Made by a program: the position numbers and the translations under genes. A stretch of 38,091 nucleotides of DNA from an uncultured Oscillospiraceae bacterium (lineage in GTDB: Bacteria > Bacillota > Clostridia > Oscillospirales > Oscillospiraceae), in NCBI GenBank assembly GCA_934572335.1, contig CAKTKU010000019.1, positions 1 to 38,091 on the forward strand, written 5' to 3'. Below are positions 7,873 through 14,942 of the stretch, one piece after another. Numbering within the stretch: position 1 is the stretch's first letter; every line of letters begins with the position of its first letter. The notes under the pieces are model-generated. The model was not told the origin of the DNA and did no database searches. It worked only from the letters and a program-made list of their open reading frames with translations.

Positions 7873-8996
7873 TCGCCGTACACCCTCGCCACGCGCGGCG
7901 ACAGCGCGGCTGTCAGCCCGCAGCCCTCGTCCCCGCCGATGAGCAGCGCCTGCGCCTGTGACGCGAGCAGCCGCCCGCCCTCGTCATAGCCGAATATCGT
8001 CACGCTGTCGCCCACATGGCAGTCAGCGCCCGTCACATCCGCGAACGCCTGATCCATGCAGCACGCAAGCAGCGGACACTCCTGCCCGTTCACCAGCACC
8101 GGCGCGTGCGCGGCGCACAGCGCGCCTTGCAGCCCGTCACCGTAGCCCACGCCGATCGTGGCGATGTCCGCGTTGTGCGTCAGTGTGTACGCCCCGCCGT
8201 AGCCGAGCGTGTCCCCGGCGCGGCGGCGCTTGACCGCCGTGACATAGGTGCGCCATGTGACCGCCTCGTCAATGCCGTGCCGCGCGCCCTGCGGCGCGTC
8301 CATGTACAGCCCGCGCCCGATGCGCACCGCGTCCAGCGCGTACTGCGGGTACTGCTCGTGCGCGGCGGAGGAGGATATGTGCCGCACGAGGTTTTTGTAT
8401 CCCGCCGCACTTAGCTGACTGACGGCGCTTTCAAAGCGTGCGAACTGCTGCGCGGTCAGCGCGGCGTCGTCCGTGTCCGAAAAGTGCGAGAACACGCCGT
8501 ACACGTCTATGCTCCCTGCCTCACCCAGCGCCGCGATGAGCGCATCAAGCTCCTCGCCCGGCTCAACGCCGATGCGGTGCAGCCCGGTGTCTATTTTAAT
8601 ATGTACGCGCGCGCGAAGTCCCAGCTCACGCGCGCACTTATCGAGAGCGCGCGCAAAGTCGACCGACGGACACGCGAGCATCAGCCCGGTCTCCACCGCG
8701 GCGGAGAGCTGGAAGGGGAGGGCGCTGCTCATCACGAGTATGTCCCGCGTCCAGCCGGACGCGCGCAGGCTCAGTCCCTCCGACACGTGTGCCACCGCGG
8801 CGCAGTCTATCTCTTCAAACTCCGCCGCCGTGCGCGCGATGCGCGCCGCGCCCAGCCCGTAAGCGTCGTCCTTCAGCACGGGGATGAGCCGCGTCCCGGC
8901 GGGGAGCGTATTCAGCGTCGCGCGAATATTCTTCCGCAATATATCCGTGTCGATATACAGATATGAATTATTTATTATATTCATGACAAAATGCAT
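7869..8996 (-). CDS. alr: Alanine racemase (PLP fold type III)
   Basis: The product (375 residues from the ATG at 8996) interconverts L- and D-alanine for peptidoglycan. The PLP lysine lies in VLKDDAYGLG (K42 from this start); the family usually shows VKANAYGHG, so the wording is divergent but the lysine and tyrosine remain. The PLP phosphate/arginine strand AVRIGRGLYM and the catalytic tyrosine loop LGYGGAYT are present. A serine racemase activity of VanT kind is an alternative. Start choice is uncertain: GAGG precedes the ATG at 8996 by only three bases; a GTG at 9005 and an ATG at 8984 are other options. The gene ends in a four-base overlap with a histidine kinase. Confidence 0.9.
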   Translation of the reverse strand: MHFVMNIINNSYLYIDTDILRKNIRATLNTLPAGTRLIPVLKDDAYGLGAARIARTAAEFEEIDCAAVAHVSEGLSLRASGWTRDILVMSSALPFQLSAAVETGLMLACPSVDFARALDKCARELGLRARVHIKIDTGLHRIGVEPGEELDALIAALGEAGSIDVYGVFSHFSDTDDAALTAQQFARFESAVSQLSAAGYKNLVRHISSSAAHEQYPQYALDAVRIGRGLYMDAPQGARHGIDEAVTWRTYVTAVKRRRAGDTLGYGGAYTLTHNADIATIGVGYGDGLQGALCAAHAPVLVNGQECPLLACCMDQAFADVTGADCHVGDSVTIFGYDEGGRLLASQAQALLIGGDEGCGLTAALSPRVARVYGE

Positions 8997-9029
8997 AAAC
9001 CTCACTGCTTATTCTTGCTGTACAGCGCT

Positions 9030-9058
9030 ATTATACCTGCTTATAAGCGCTTATGCAA
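9030..9058 (-). promoter_or_regulatory. Promoter of alr with palindrome in the spacer
   Basis: On the minus strand TTGCAT (9053-9058) and TATAAT (9030-9035) are 17 bases apart. The perfect 12-bp palindrome ATAAGCGCTTAT (9043-9054) fills the spacer and touches the -35, where a repressor would block polymerase. Confidence 0.8.
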
Positions 9059-9133
9059 CAACTATTTTCAGCGTCTTGTGCAGGGTGCACAGCACGACAT
9101 GAAAATTTATTTGAAAAATTCGCAAATTAGGTA

Positions 9134-9163
9134 TTGACAATGAATATTTATTCGTGCTATACT
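9134..9163 (+). promoter_or_regulatory. Promoter of the amino acid ABC transporter operon
   Basis: TTGACA (9134-9139) and TATACT (9158-9163) are 18 bases apart, 52 bases before the lipoprotein gene. The spacer is occupied by an ARG-box-like sequence. Confidence 0.85.
9141..9154 (+). promoter_or_regulatory. ARG-box-like operator inside the ABC transporter promoter
   Basis: TGAATATTTATTCG matches the ArgR/AhrC half-site pattern TGAAT-WWWW-ATTCA at 13 of 14 positions and sits exactly between -35 and -10. A weaker copy, TGAAAATTTATTTG, lies at 9100-9113. This suggests arginine-dependent repression; whether the organism has ArgR is not visible here. Confidence 0.6.
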
Positions 9164-9214
9164 TCACACCGTCGAGAGACAAAATGAATATGACATGAAA
9201 AAGAGGAGATAAAA

Positions 9215-10138
9215 ATGAAAAAGATAGTTTCCCTTATGCTGGCGCTCGCAATGGTGTTTGCGCTGTGCGCCTGCGGCTCTGCCGCCTCCACCCCCGCCGC
9301 GACCGAGGCTCCCGCTGCTGACGCGGCAGAAGCTCCCGCCGCCGATGCGGCAGCCGAAGATGCAGCCCCCGCCGAGGGCGGCGGGCTGATCATGGGCACC
9401 TCCGCCGACTACGCCCCGTTTGAGTTCATGTACCCCGACGAGAGCGGCGAGATGGTTTTCGGCGGCATTGATGTTTTCGCGGCTGACTACATCGCCCAGG
9501 CAATGGGCAAGACCCTCAAGGTCGAGAACATGAGCTTTGACTACCTGCTCGCCTCCCTGCAGAAGGGCGATTATGACATAGTCATGGCCGCTATGGAAGC
9601 CACCGACGAGCGCAAGAACGCCGCCGACTTCTCCGACCCGTACTACACCGACTACCCCGCAATGATCCTCGTCAAGGCTGACAAGGCTGACAAGGCTGAC
9701 TCCTTCAAGACCCTCGCTGACTTCGACGGTCTCTCCGTCGCTGCCCAGACCGCTACCACCAAGGAGCAGATCGTCACCGAGTCCATGCCCGGCGCGAACC
9801 TCGTCTCCCTCCAGAACGTTAACGACATCATCAACCAGCTCGTCAACGACAAGATCGACGCGGCTGTGCTTGACGGCAGTGTTGCACTGAACTTTGCCGC
9901 CACCAACCCCGACCTCGCTGTTGCCTCTGCTTCCGATGAGCTTGGCTCCGCCGAGCCCTACTGCATCGCCGTCCAGAAGGGCGACCCGAAGGGTCTGCTC
10001 CCCGCCATCAACGCCGCCATCGCCCAGATGACCGCTGAGAACAAGATCGAGGAGTTCAAGGCTCAGGCCGATGAGCTGTCCGGCATCGCCGTTGAGGTCT
10101 CCGCGGACGCTCCCGCCGACGAGGCAGCGGCAGGCTGA
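9215..10138 (+). CDS. Polar amino acid ABC transporter substrate-binding lipoprotein
   Basis: A 307-residue lipoprotein of SBP family 3. The signal peptide ends in a lipobox LCAC with Cys20 as the lipid anchor. A low-complexity Ala/Pro/Glu/Asp tether (about residues 22-55) follows, containing an imperfect 24-27 base duplication. The binding domain has the family's landmarks: GTSADYAPFEF, FGGIDVFAADY, DERKNAADFSDPYY (the arginine binds the ligand carboxylate), and QTATTKEQI. A KAD-KAD-KAD stretch is encoded by three exact copies of AAGGCTGAC (9674-9700). The ligand is probably a basic or polar amino acid; the ARG-box-like operator points to arginine, but this is inference. Permease and ATPase follow. 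Confidence 0.93.
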   Translation: MKKIVSLMLALAMVFALCACGSAASTPAATEAPAADAAEAPAADAAAEDAAPAEGGGLIMGTSADYAPFEFMYPDESGEMVFGGIDVFAADYIAQAMGKTLKVENMSFDYLLASLQKGDYDIVMAAMEATDERKNAADFSDPYYTDYPAMILVKADKADKADSFKTLADFDGLSVAAQTATTKEQIVTESMPGANLVSLQNVNDIINQLVNDKIDAAVLDGSVALNFAATNPDLAVASASDELGSAEPYCIAVQKGDPKGLLPAINAAIAQMTAENKIEEFKAQADELSGIAVEVSADAPADEAAAG

Positions 10139-10166
10139 TAACTTGTCAGTAAACACGTAAGACTTG

Positions 10167-10201
10167 ATTGGAAAGCCGATGCATCCCACCGGCTTTCCAA
10201 T
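10167..10201 (+). terminator. Intercistronic stem-loop between binding protein and permease
   Basis: A perfect 12-bp stem (10167-10178 with 10190-10201, loop 11 bases) has only a weak T tract (TTTCG). Such hairpins after binding-protein genes usually act as partial terminators or 3' stabilisers that raise binding protein over permease; this role is inferred. Confidence 0.65.
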
Positions 10202-10252
10202 TTCGCGTATTCCCGCCCCGCGCCTAACTCCACAGAGAAAGGACATATATAA

Positions 10253-10984
10253 ATGTGGTGGTCTAACCTCTTCACCGATATGAGCCCGGCGAATTTCTTC
10301 AACTTCTCTTTCCTACCGAAATACGGTCAGTTTTTTATCCAAGGCATTGAATATACGCTCCTGCTCGCCGTGGTGTCCGTGGCGCTCGCCGTTATACCGG
10401 CGCTGCTGCTCGCGCTGATGCGCCTGAGCAAGAACAGAGTAGTCAAGTGGATATCCGGCGCTTACATTGCGGTGTTCCGCTCCACGCCGCTGCTCGTCCA
10501 GCTGAGCATTATTTACTTCGGGCTTTTCGGCGTGGTGTCCATCCCGCGCGTCACGATCCTCGGCTTTGTGGACATCAGCCGCTTCATCCCCGGCGTTGTG
10601 GCGCTCGCCCTCAACTCCTCGGCGTATGTTGCCGAGATCTTCCGCAGCGGCATTCTCGCCGTTGACGTTGGGCAGACGGAGGCCGCCCGTTCCCTCGGAC
10701 TCAACGCCGCGAGCAGTATGCGCCTTGTCGTGCTGCCGCAGGCGATAAAGAACGTCCTCCCCGCCCTCGCAAATGAGGTCGTCACCATGGTCAAGGAGAG
10801 CTCCATCTGCTCCATGCTCGGCATGGCGGAGCTGATGTTTGCCGCCAAGGCCGTCGCGAGCGCGACGTATATCACCCTCGCGCCGTACACCATTGCGGCT
10901 CTTATTTACTTCTGCATTAACTACCCAGCCTCCAAGGGCATTGAGGCAATAGAGAGGAGGATGCGCCGTGGCGACAAGCACTGA
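10253..10984 (+). CDS. Amino acid ABC transporter permease
   Basis: A 243-residue inner membrane subunit of the HisMQ/GlnP family. Hydrophobic helices start near residue 30 (YTLLLAVVSVALAVIPALLLAL). The family signatures are visible: AVFRSTPLLVQLSIIYFGL, and the EAA loop QTEAARSLGLNAASSMRLVVLPQA (read in two parts), which docks on the ATPase. It has five predicted helices, the usual number. One permease gene is present, so the transporter is probably a homodimer. It follows the binding protein by 114 bases with a hairpin between, and its end overlaps the ATPase gene by 17 bases. Confidence 0.95.
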   Translation: MWWSNLFTDMSPANFFNFSFLPKYGQFFIQGIEYTLLLAVVSVALAVIPALLLALMRLSKNRVVKWISGAYIAVFRSTPLLVQLSIIYFGLFGVVSIPRVTILGFVDISRFIPGVVALALNSSAYVAEIFRSGILAVDVGQTEAARSLGLNAASSMRLVVLPQAIKNVLPALANEVVTMVKESSICSMLGMAELMFAAKAVASATYITLAPYTIAALIYFCINYPASKGIEAIERRMRRGDKH

Positions 10985-11717
10985 GACCCTCATTTCGGTC
11001 AGACATCTTACAAAGGAATATAACGACGGGCAGGTAAAGGCTCTGGACGATTGCAGCATGGACGTCAAGCGCGGCGAGGTCGTCGCCATCATCGGGCCGT
11101 CCGGCTCCGGCAAGTCCACGATGCTCCGCTCGCTCAACCTGCTTGAGGAGCCGACCTCCGGCAGCATCATCTTCAACGGCACCGATCTTTCCGATAAATC
11201 CGTCAACATCAATCTCCACCGACAGAAGATGGGCATGGTGTTCCAGCATTTCAATCTCTTCCCGCATATGACGGTCAAGAAGAACATCACCCTCGCCCCC
11301 GTGCATCTCAAGCTGAAAACACAGGCGGAGGCGGACGCGATGGCAGTGCGCCTTCTTGAGCGCGTCGGTCTCGCCGACAAGGCGAACGAGTATCCCGCGA
11401 TGCTCTCCGGCGGCCAGAAGCAGCGCATCGCGATCGTCCGCGCCCTCGCGATGGAGCCGGAGGTCATGCTCTTTGACGAGCCGACCAGTGCGCTTGATCC
11501 CGAAATGGTCGGCGAGGTGCTGGACGTCATGAAGGAGCTGGCGCAGCAGGGGATGACGATGGTCGTCGTCACGCACGAGATGGGCTTTGCCCGCGAGGTT
11601 GGCGACCGCGTTCTCTTCATGGCGGACGGCAAAATTCTTGAAGAGGGCACGCCCTCCGCGATATTTGACCATCCGCAGAACCCGCGCCTCAAGGATTTCC
11701 TCTCCAAAGTTCTCTGA
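10968..11717 (+). CDS. Amino acid ABC transporter ATP-binding protein
   Basis: The 249-residue ATPase of the GlnQ/HisP family powers the importer. Walker A is GPSGSGKST, the Q loop lies in GMVFQHFNLFPH, the ABC signature is LSGGQKQR, Walker B is VMLFDEP, and the H loop is VTHEMGF. The start is a GTG at 10968 with GAGAGGAGG seven bases upstream, inside the end of the permease gene, so the two are translationally linked. A strong terminator closes the operon. Confidence 0.95.
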   Translation: MATSTETLISVRHLTKEYNDGQVKALDDCSMDVKRGEVVAIIGPSGSGKSTMLRSLNLLEEPTSGSIIFNGTDLSDKSVNINLHRQKMGMVFQHFNLFPHMTVKKNITLAPVHLKLKTQAEADAMAVRLLERVGLADKANEYPAMLSGGQKQRIAIVRALAMEPEVMLFDEPTSALDPEMVGEVLDVMKELAQQGMTMVVVTHEMGFAREVGDRVLFMADGKILEEGTPSAIFDHPQNPRLKDFLSKVL

Positions 11718-11733
11718 TAAATGTATACACTCC

Positions 11734-11769
11734 ACAGCGGCGGTGCAGACTAACACCGCCGCTGTTGTT
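11734..11769 (+). terminator. Terminator of the amino acid ABC operon
   Basis: A perfect 12-bp GC-rich stem (11734-11745 with 11754-11765, loop CAGACTAA) is followed by TGTTT. Confidence 0.8.
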
Positions 11770-11779
11770 TGACTGAATA

Positions 11780-11806
11780 TTAGCACTCAAACGCAATGAG
11801 CGCTAA
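11780..11806 (+). promoter_or_regulatory. CIRCE operator (HrcA site) before the small heat shock gene
   Basis: TTAGCACTC, nine bases, GAGCGCTAA matches the CIRCE consensus TTAGCACTC-N9-GAGTGCTAA with one changed base. The dyad extends outward (GAATA...TATTC) to 14-base arms with one mismatch. It lies 135 bases before the hsp20 start codon. HrcA represses at CIRCE in Firmicutes; no hrcA is in the window. The exact promoter is unclear: TTGACT (11769-11774) is well placed but its -10 is poor. Confidence 0.9.
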
Positions 11807-11940
11807 TATTCATATTGCGTTCATATTTAATGCTATATTTATTAATATTTGTGCGGTATCTTATATATACGATGAAACGAAAGATATGAGAGCTTCATCG
11901 AGAGCTAAAATTGTAAATAAAAATTTGGAGGTTATATATT

Positions 11941-12381
11941 ATGTTTGAACTTATTCCTTTTGATCGTACTATCCGCCACATGGCAAACTTTGACCCGTTC
12001 CGCGAGATGGACAATATGGAGCGCAGCTTCTTCGGCAACACGAACCTTGTCTCCGCTTTCCGCACCGACGTCAGCGACACCGGCGATGCCTACAAGCTCG
12101 AGGCGGAGCTGCCCGGCTTCAACAAGGACGACATCAAGATCGACATTGAGAACGATTGCCTCACCATCAGCGCCGAGCGCAAGCTCGAGACCAATGACGA
12201 CGACAAGAAAAAGAACTTTGTCAAGCGCGAGCGTTTCTACGGCTCGTACAGCCGCAGCTTTGACGTGACCGGCATTGATGTTGACCACATCGAGGCGAGC
12301 TACACCGACGGCGTGCTCACGCTGAACATGCCCAAGAAGAAGGAAGAGATCCCTGCAAGCCGCAGACTTGAGATTAAGTAA
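11941..12381 (+). CDS. Small heat shock protein (Hsp20/alpha-crystallin family)
   Basis: A 146-residue ATP-independent holdase. The alpha-crystallin domain spans about residues 40-135: DVSDTGDAYKLEAELPGF, DDIKIDIENDCLTISAER, and the closing GVLTLNMPKK (the A-x-x-x-[GVL]-[VL]-T/L-x-[VL]-P type ending). The N-terminal arm FDPFREMDNMERSFFG is typical of clostridial Hsp18. GGAGG precedes the ATG by nine bases. A long leader (about 130 bases) carries the CIRCE operator and a short GATGAA/TTCATC hairpin (11871-11899). Expected heat induction through HrcA. A clear terminator follows. Confidence 0.95.
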   Translation: MFELIPFDRTIRHMANFDPFREMDNMERSFFGNTNLVSAFRTDVSDTGDAYKLEAELPGFNKDDIKIDIENDCLTISAERKLETNDDDKKKNFVKRERFYGSYSRSFDVTGIDVDHIEASYTDGVLTLNMPKKKEEIPASRRLEIK

Positions 12382-12411
12382 TCACCATAACCCCATAATC
12401 CCACACCTTGC

Positions 12412-12444
12412 AGAGGGCGCGCCAAATCCGGCGCGCCCTCTTTT
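12412..12444 (+). terminator. Terminator of the hsp20 gene
   Basis: An 11-bp perfect stem of GAGGGCGCGCC with its complement (12413-12423, 12430-12440; loop AAATCC) ends in TTTT. Confidence 0.85.
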
Positions 12445-12455
12445 GCCGTCCGCGT

Positions 12456-12484
12456 TTGCATTTTTCGCCGCGGACGGATATAAT
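12456..12484 (+). promoter_or_regulatory. Promoter of tatD
   Basis: TTGCAT (12456-12461) and a perfect TATAAT (12479-12484) are 17 bases apart, 42 bases before the start codon. Confidence 0.8.
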
Positions 12485-12525
12485 ACTACTATATTATTAT
12501 AAAACACGAAACGCGAGGTAGCCCC

Positions 12526-13287
12526 ATGTATTTTGACACCCATGCCCACTATGACGACAAGGCGTTTGACGAGGATAGGGACGCGCAGCTCCGCTCGGCG
12601 CACGCCGAGGGGGTGGAGCTTATCATTGACCCCGGCTGCGATGTCGGGAGCAGCCGCGCGGCGCTCGACCTTGCCGCGCGGTACGACTTTGTGTACGCCG
12701 CCGTCGGGCTGCACCCGGAGGAGCTGGACAAGGTCACGACCGACAGCATGGACGAGATCGCCGCGCTCGCCCGCGACCCCAAGTGCGTCGCGATAGGGGA
12801 GATAGGGCTGGACTATTATTGGGACGACACGCACAAGGAGGAGCAGAAGGCGCTGCTCGCGGCGCAGCTCAAGCTCGCGGCGGAGCTGGATAAGCCCGTC
12901 ATTATCCACGACCGTGAGGCGCACGCGGATTCCTATGAGGCGGTCATGAGCGTGACCGGTCTGCGCGGCGTGTTCCACTGCTATTCCGGCAGTGCCGAAA
13001 TGGCGAAGGAGCTTTTGAAGCGCGGGTGGTATCTGGGCTTTGACGGACCGATAACCTACAAGAATGCCCGCCGCGCCATTGAGGTATTGGAGCTTTGCCC
13101 GCTTGAGCGCATACTCATCGAGACGGACAGCCCCTATCTCAGCCCCGTGCCCATGCGCGGGCGGCGCAATGACTCCCGCAATCTCCGCTATGTCGTAGGG
13201 AAGATAGCAGAGGTAAAGCAGCTCACACCGTCAGAGGTCGCCGCCGCGACGCTGCAAAACGGCAAGACCCTCTTCGGCATAGCGTAA
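12526..13287 (+). CDS. tatD: TatD family metal-dependent deoxyribonuclease
   Basis: A 253-residue TIM-barrel hydrolase of the amidohydrolase superfamily. The metal-binding motifs are all present: N-terminal FDTHAHYDD (HxH), GEIGLDYYWD (bridging Glu), IIHDREAH, FHCYSGS, and ETDSPYLSP with the catalytic Asp. Length matches TatD/YabD (about 255). Family members are 3'-5' DNases or RNases linked to DNA repair and quality control. It stands alone: own promoter and AT-rich terminator. Confidence 0.95.
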   Translation: MYFDTHAHYDDKAFDEDRDAQLRSAHAEGVELIIDPGCDVGSSRAALDLAARYDFVYAAVGLHPEELDKVTTDSMDEIAALARDPKCVAIGEIGLDYYWDDTHKEEQKALLAAQLKLAAELDKPVIIHDREAHADSYEAVMSVTGLRGVFHCYSGSAEMAKELLKRGWYLGFDGPITYKNARRAIEVLELCPLERILIETDSPYLSPVPMRGRRNDSRNLRYVVGKIAEVKQLTPSEVAAATLQNGKTLFGIA

Positions 13288-13308
13288 AACAAGTATACAC
13301 AACGCACT

Positions 13309-13350
13309 TAATACACATAACGTCTGAATCCAGATGTTATGTGTATTATT
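13309..13350 (+). terminator. AT-rich terminator hairpin after tatD
   Basis: Bases 13309-13326 pair with 13331-13348 as an 18-bp stem with a single G-T pair and an AATC loop, followed by TTATTTTAT. The 3' arm is also the first unit of the 14-bp array. Confidence 0.7.
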
Positions 13351-13546
13351 TTATGATAACTATATTATTTATACTATATTAAGTAAATGATAATACGTAA
13401 ATAAAATTATGATAATAATATTACGTTTATTATATTAAGTAAAGCGTATTATGAAGCTAATATTAAGTTAATAAAATTACGTAGATAGAATTATGTGGCA
13501 AAGATTAAGTAAATAATATTAAGTAAAATAAATTACGTAAACAAAA
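13337..13546 (+). repeat. Degenerate 14-bp tandem array, 15 units in perfect register
   Basis: Starting at 13337 every 14th base opens a unit of the form TTA[A/C/T]G[T/A]: starts at 13337, 13351, 13365, 13379, 13393, 13407, 13421, 13435, 13449, 13463, 13477, 13491, 13505, 13519 and 13533. Examples: TTAAGTAAATGATA, TTACGTAGATAGAA, TTAAGTAAATAATA, TTACGTAAACAAAA; approximate consensus TTAMGTAAATAATA. The unit at 13393 starts with A, and 13365 has TTATTT. There is no insertion or deletion over 210 bases although the second half of the unit varies greatly. Stops occur in every frame, so it is not coding. It lies between convergent genes in very AT-rich sequence, unlike the GC-rich surroundings. 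Function unknown. Confidence 0.85.
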
Positions 13547-13555
13547 CAAAGAAAT

Positions 13556-13586
13556 CCCCTGCGCGGCATATTGAGCCGCGCAGGGG
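13556..13586 (-). terminator. Terminator of capA
   Basis: A perfect 12-bp stem CCCCTGCGCGGC/GCCGCGCAGGGG (13556-13567, 13575-13586) with a seven-base loop; on the minus strand it is followed by ATTTCTTTGTTTTG. Confidence 0.85.
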
Positions 13587-13620
13587 AAAATAGAGCCTGA
13601 TTTAATTGTCCTTATGCATA

Positions 13621-14820
13621 TCAGCCCCAGCTGCTGTACCAGCTGCTGTAATCCGCGCCCTGGGACTTTGCCTCATATGTGCCCTTGAGCTTGCTCATCA
13701 CGCGCTCATAGGCGTCGCTGCCCTCCTCGTAGGGGGTGGGGCAGTAGTTGTTGTAGTTGTCGGCCATGCGCGCCGCGCCCTCAAGATTGCTGCTGACGCA
13801 GCAGGGGATAACGTCAAAGCCGTCGGTCGTCACGCTGCCGTCAATGTCGCGCTTGAGCTTGACCTGCACTATCGCCGTGTCCGGATCGGACGGGCGCGTG
13901 CTGCCGCCGAACACCCAGTTGCCAAGGCTGTACAGAATGAGCGAGCCGTTATATTCCTCTATCGGCTGTAAGCAGTGCGGGTGCGATGCGTAGATGAGAT
14001 CGGCCCCGGCGTCCGCCACAGCGTGGGCGAGCTTCGTCTGATTCTCATTGGGCGTGTAGTACAGCTCAAGCCCCCAGTGGAACATGCATATCACGTAGTC
14101 CGCGCCCTGCTCGCGCAGGGACTTCACCGCCGCGACGACGTCGTCGGTCTTCCAGTCGGGGCGCATGTCGTTGCCCGCCGTGTATATGCCGAGCTTCAGC
14201 CCGTTCTTCGTCGTGACTATCTGCGCCTGACGCTCCGTGCCGTAGGGGAGCCCGGCGGCATCCAGCGCCGCGAGCGTGCTTTGCAGCCCCGCCTCGCCAA
14301 AGTCGAGACTGTGGTTGTTCGCCGTCGTCACGAAGTCCACGCCGCCCTCGGTCATGATGTTGGCGTAGGCCGTCGGCGCGCGGAAGTAGAACATCTGAGC
14401 GGAGCTCAGCTTCGTGTCGGAAAGGGTGCACTCGAAGTTTGCCAGTGTGTATTCATCGTCCTTGAAATACTGCACGGTGTTCGAGAACGGGTAGGCGTAA
14501 TTCTCACCCACGGTCTTTGGGAGACCCACATCGCTGTTTTCAAACTGCGTGGACGACCAGAGTGTGCAGTCGCCTATGCAGGATACGGTGAAATACTCCG
14601 GCTGGGGTTCGGGCGTCGGATCCGGGGTCGGCTCGGGCGTGACCTCCGGCGTCGGCGTGGATGCCGCAGCCATCGTCTCCGCCGCGGCGGCGGCATCCGA
14701 GTCCGCCTTTGCCTGCTCCGCGTTCAGCACATCCCCGCGTATTTTGAAGAGCCATACCATCGCGGCCATCAGCGCTGCCAGCACTATGCCCTGCACAACC
14801 AGTTTCATTGTTTTTTTCAT
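13621..14820 (-). CDS. CapA family (PGA_cap) membrane-anchored metallophosphatase-like protein
   Basis: A 399-residue protein: an N-terminal membrane anchor (about residues 7-25, LVVQGIVLAALMAAMVWLF), an alanine-rich then proline/threonine/glutamate-rich tether (repeats of TPEPTPDP type), and the extracellular PGA_cap domain (SCIGDCTLWSS, LANFECTLS, TTANNHSLDFG, MFHWGLELY, ASHPHCLQPIE, YSLGNWVFGG). These are the metal-binding signature blocks of the family. CapA of Bacillus anthracis takes part in poly-gamma-glutamate capsule export, but no capB/C/E/D genes are nearby, so capsule synthesis is not implied. The ATG at 14820 starts the signal anchor directly; a start 66 bases earlier would add an unlikely tail. 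It is monocistronic with its own promoter and terminator. Confidence 0.88.
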   Translation of the reverse strand: MKKTMKLVVQGIVLAALMAAMVWLFKIRGDVLNAEQAKADSDAAAAAETMAAASTPTPEVTPEPTPDPTPEPQPEYFTVSCIGDCTLWSSTQFENSDVGLPKTVGENYAYPFSNTVQYFKDDEYTLANFECTLSDTKLSSAQMFYFRAPTAYANIMTEGGVDFVTTANNHSLDFGEAGLQSTLAALDAAGLPYGTERQAQIVTTKNGLKLGIYTAGNDMRPDWKTDDVVAAVKSLREQGADYVICMFHWGLELYYTPNENQTKLAHAVADAGADLIYASHPHCLQPIEEYNGSLILYSLGNWVFGGSTRPSDPDTAIVQVKLKRDIDGSVTTDGFDVIPCCVSSNLEGAARMADNYNNYCPTPYEEGSDAYERVMSKLKGTYEAKSQGADYSSWYSSWG

Positions 14821-14857
14821 CTGTGCGTTGTCCTCTGAAAAAGTCGATAATACATAT

Positions 14858-14886
14858 ATTATACATTCCCCGCTGTTTCCCGTCAA
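14858..14886 (-). promoter_or_regulatory. Promoter of capA
   Basis: On the minus strand TTGACG (14881-14886) and TATAAT (14858-14863) are 17 bases apart, 38 bases before the start codon. Confidence 0.85.
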
Positions 14887-14942
14887 CAGCTTTGACGCAC
14901 CGTGCGCGGCTAATGTTTCGCGCTATTCCATATAAATAAATT

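Noticed and set aside
6817..8996. Calling the racemase-kinase pair a vancomycin resistance remnant
   Set aside because: No D-Ala-D-Ser/Lac ligase, VanXY or VanR gene, and the racemase has no membrane domain as VanT has.
13337..13546. Idea that the AT-rich array is a CRISPR or plasmid iteron origin
   Set aside because: Units are adjacent with no spacers and only 14 bp, so not CRISPR. No replication initiator gene or DnaA-box cluster lies nearby, so an origin is not supported.
13621..14820. Calling the CapA-family gene part of a poly-gamma-glutamate capsule operon
   Set aside because: The gene stands alone with its own promoter and terminator; no capB, capC, capD or capE neighbours.
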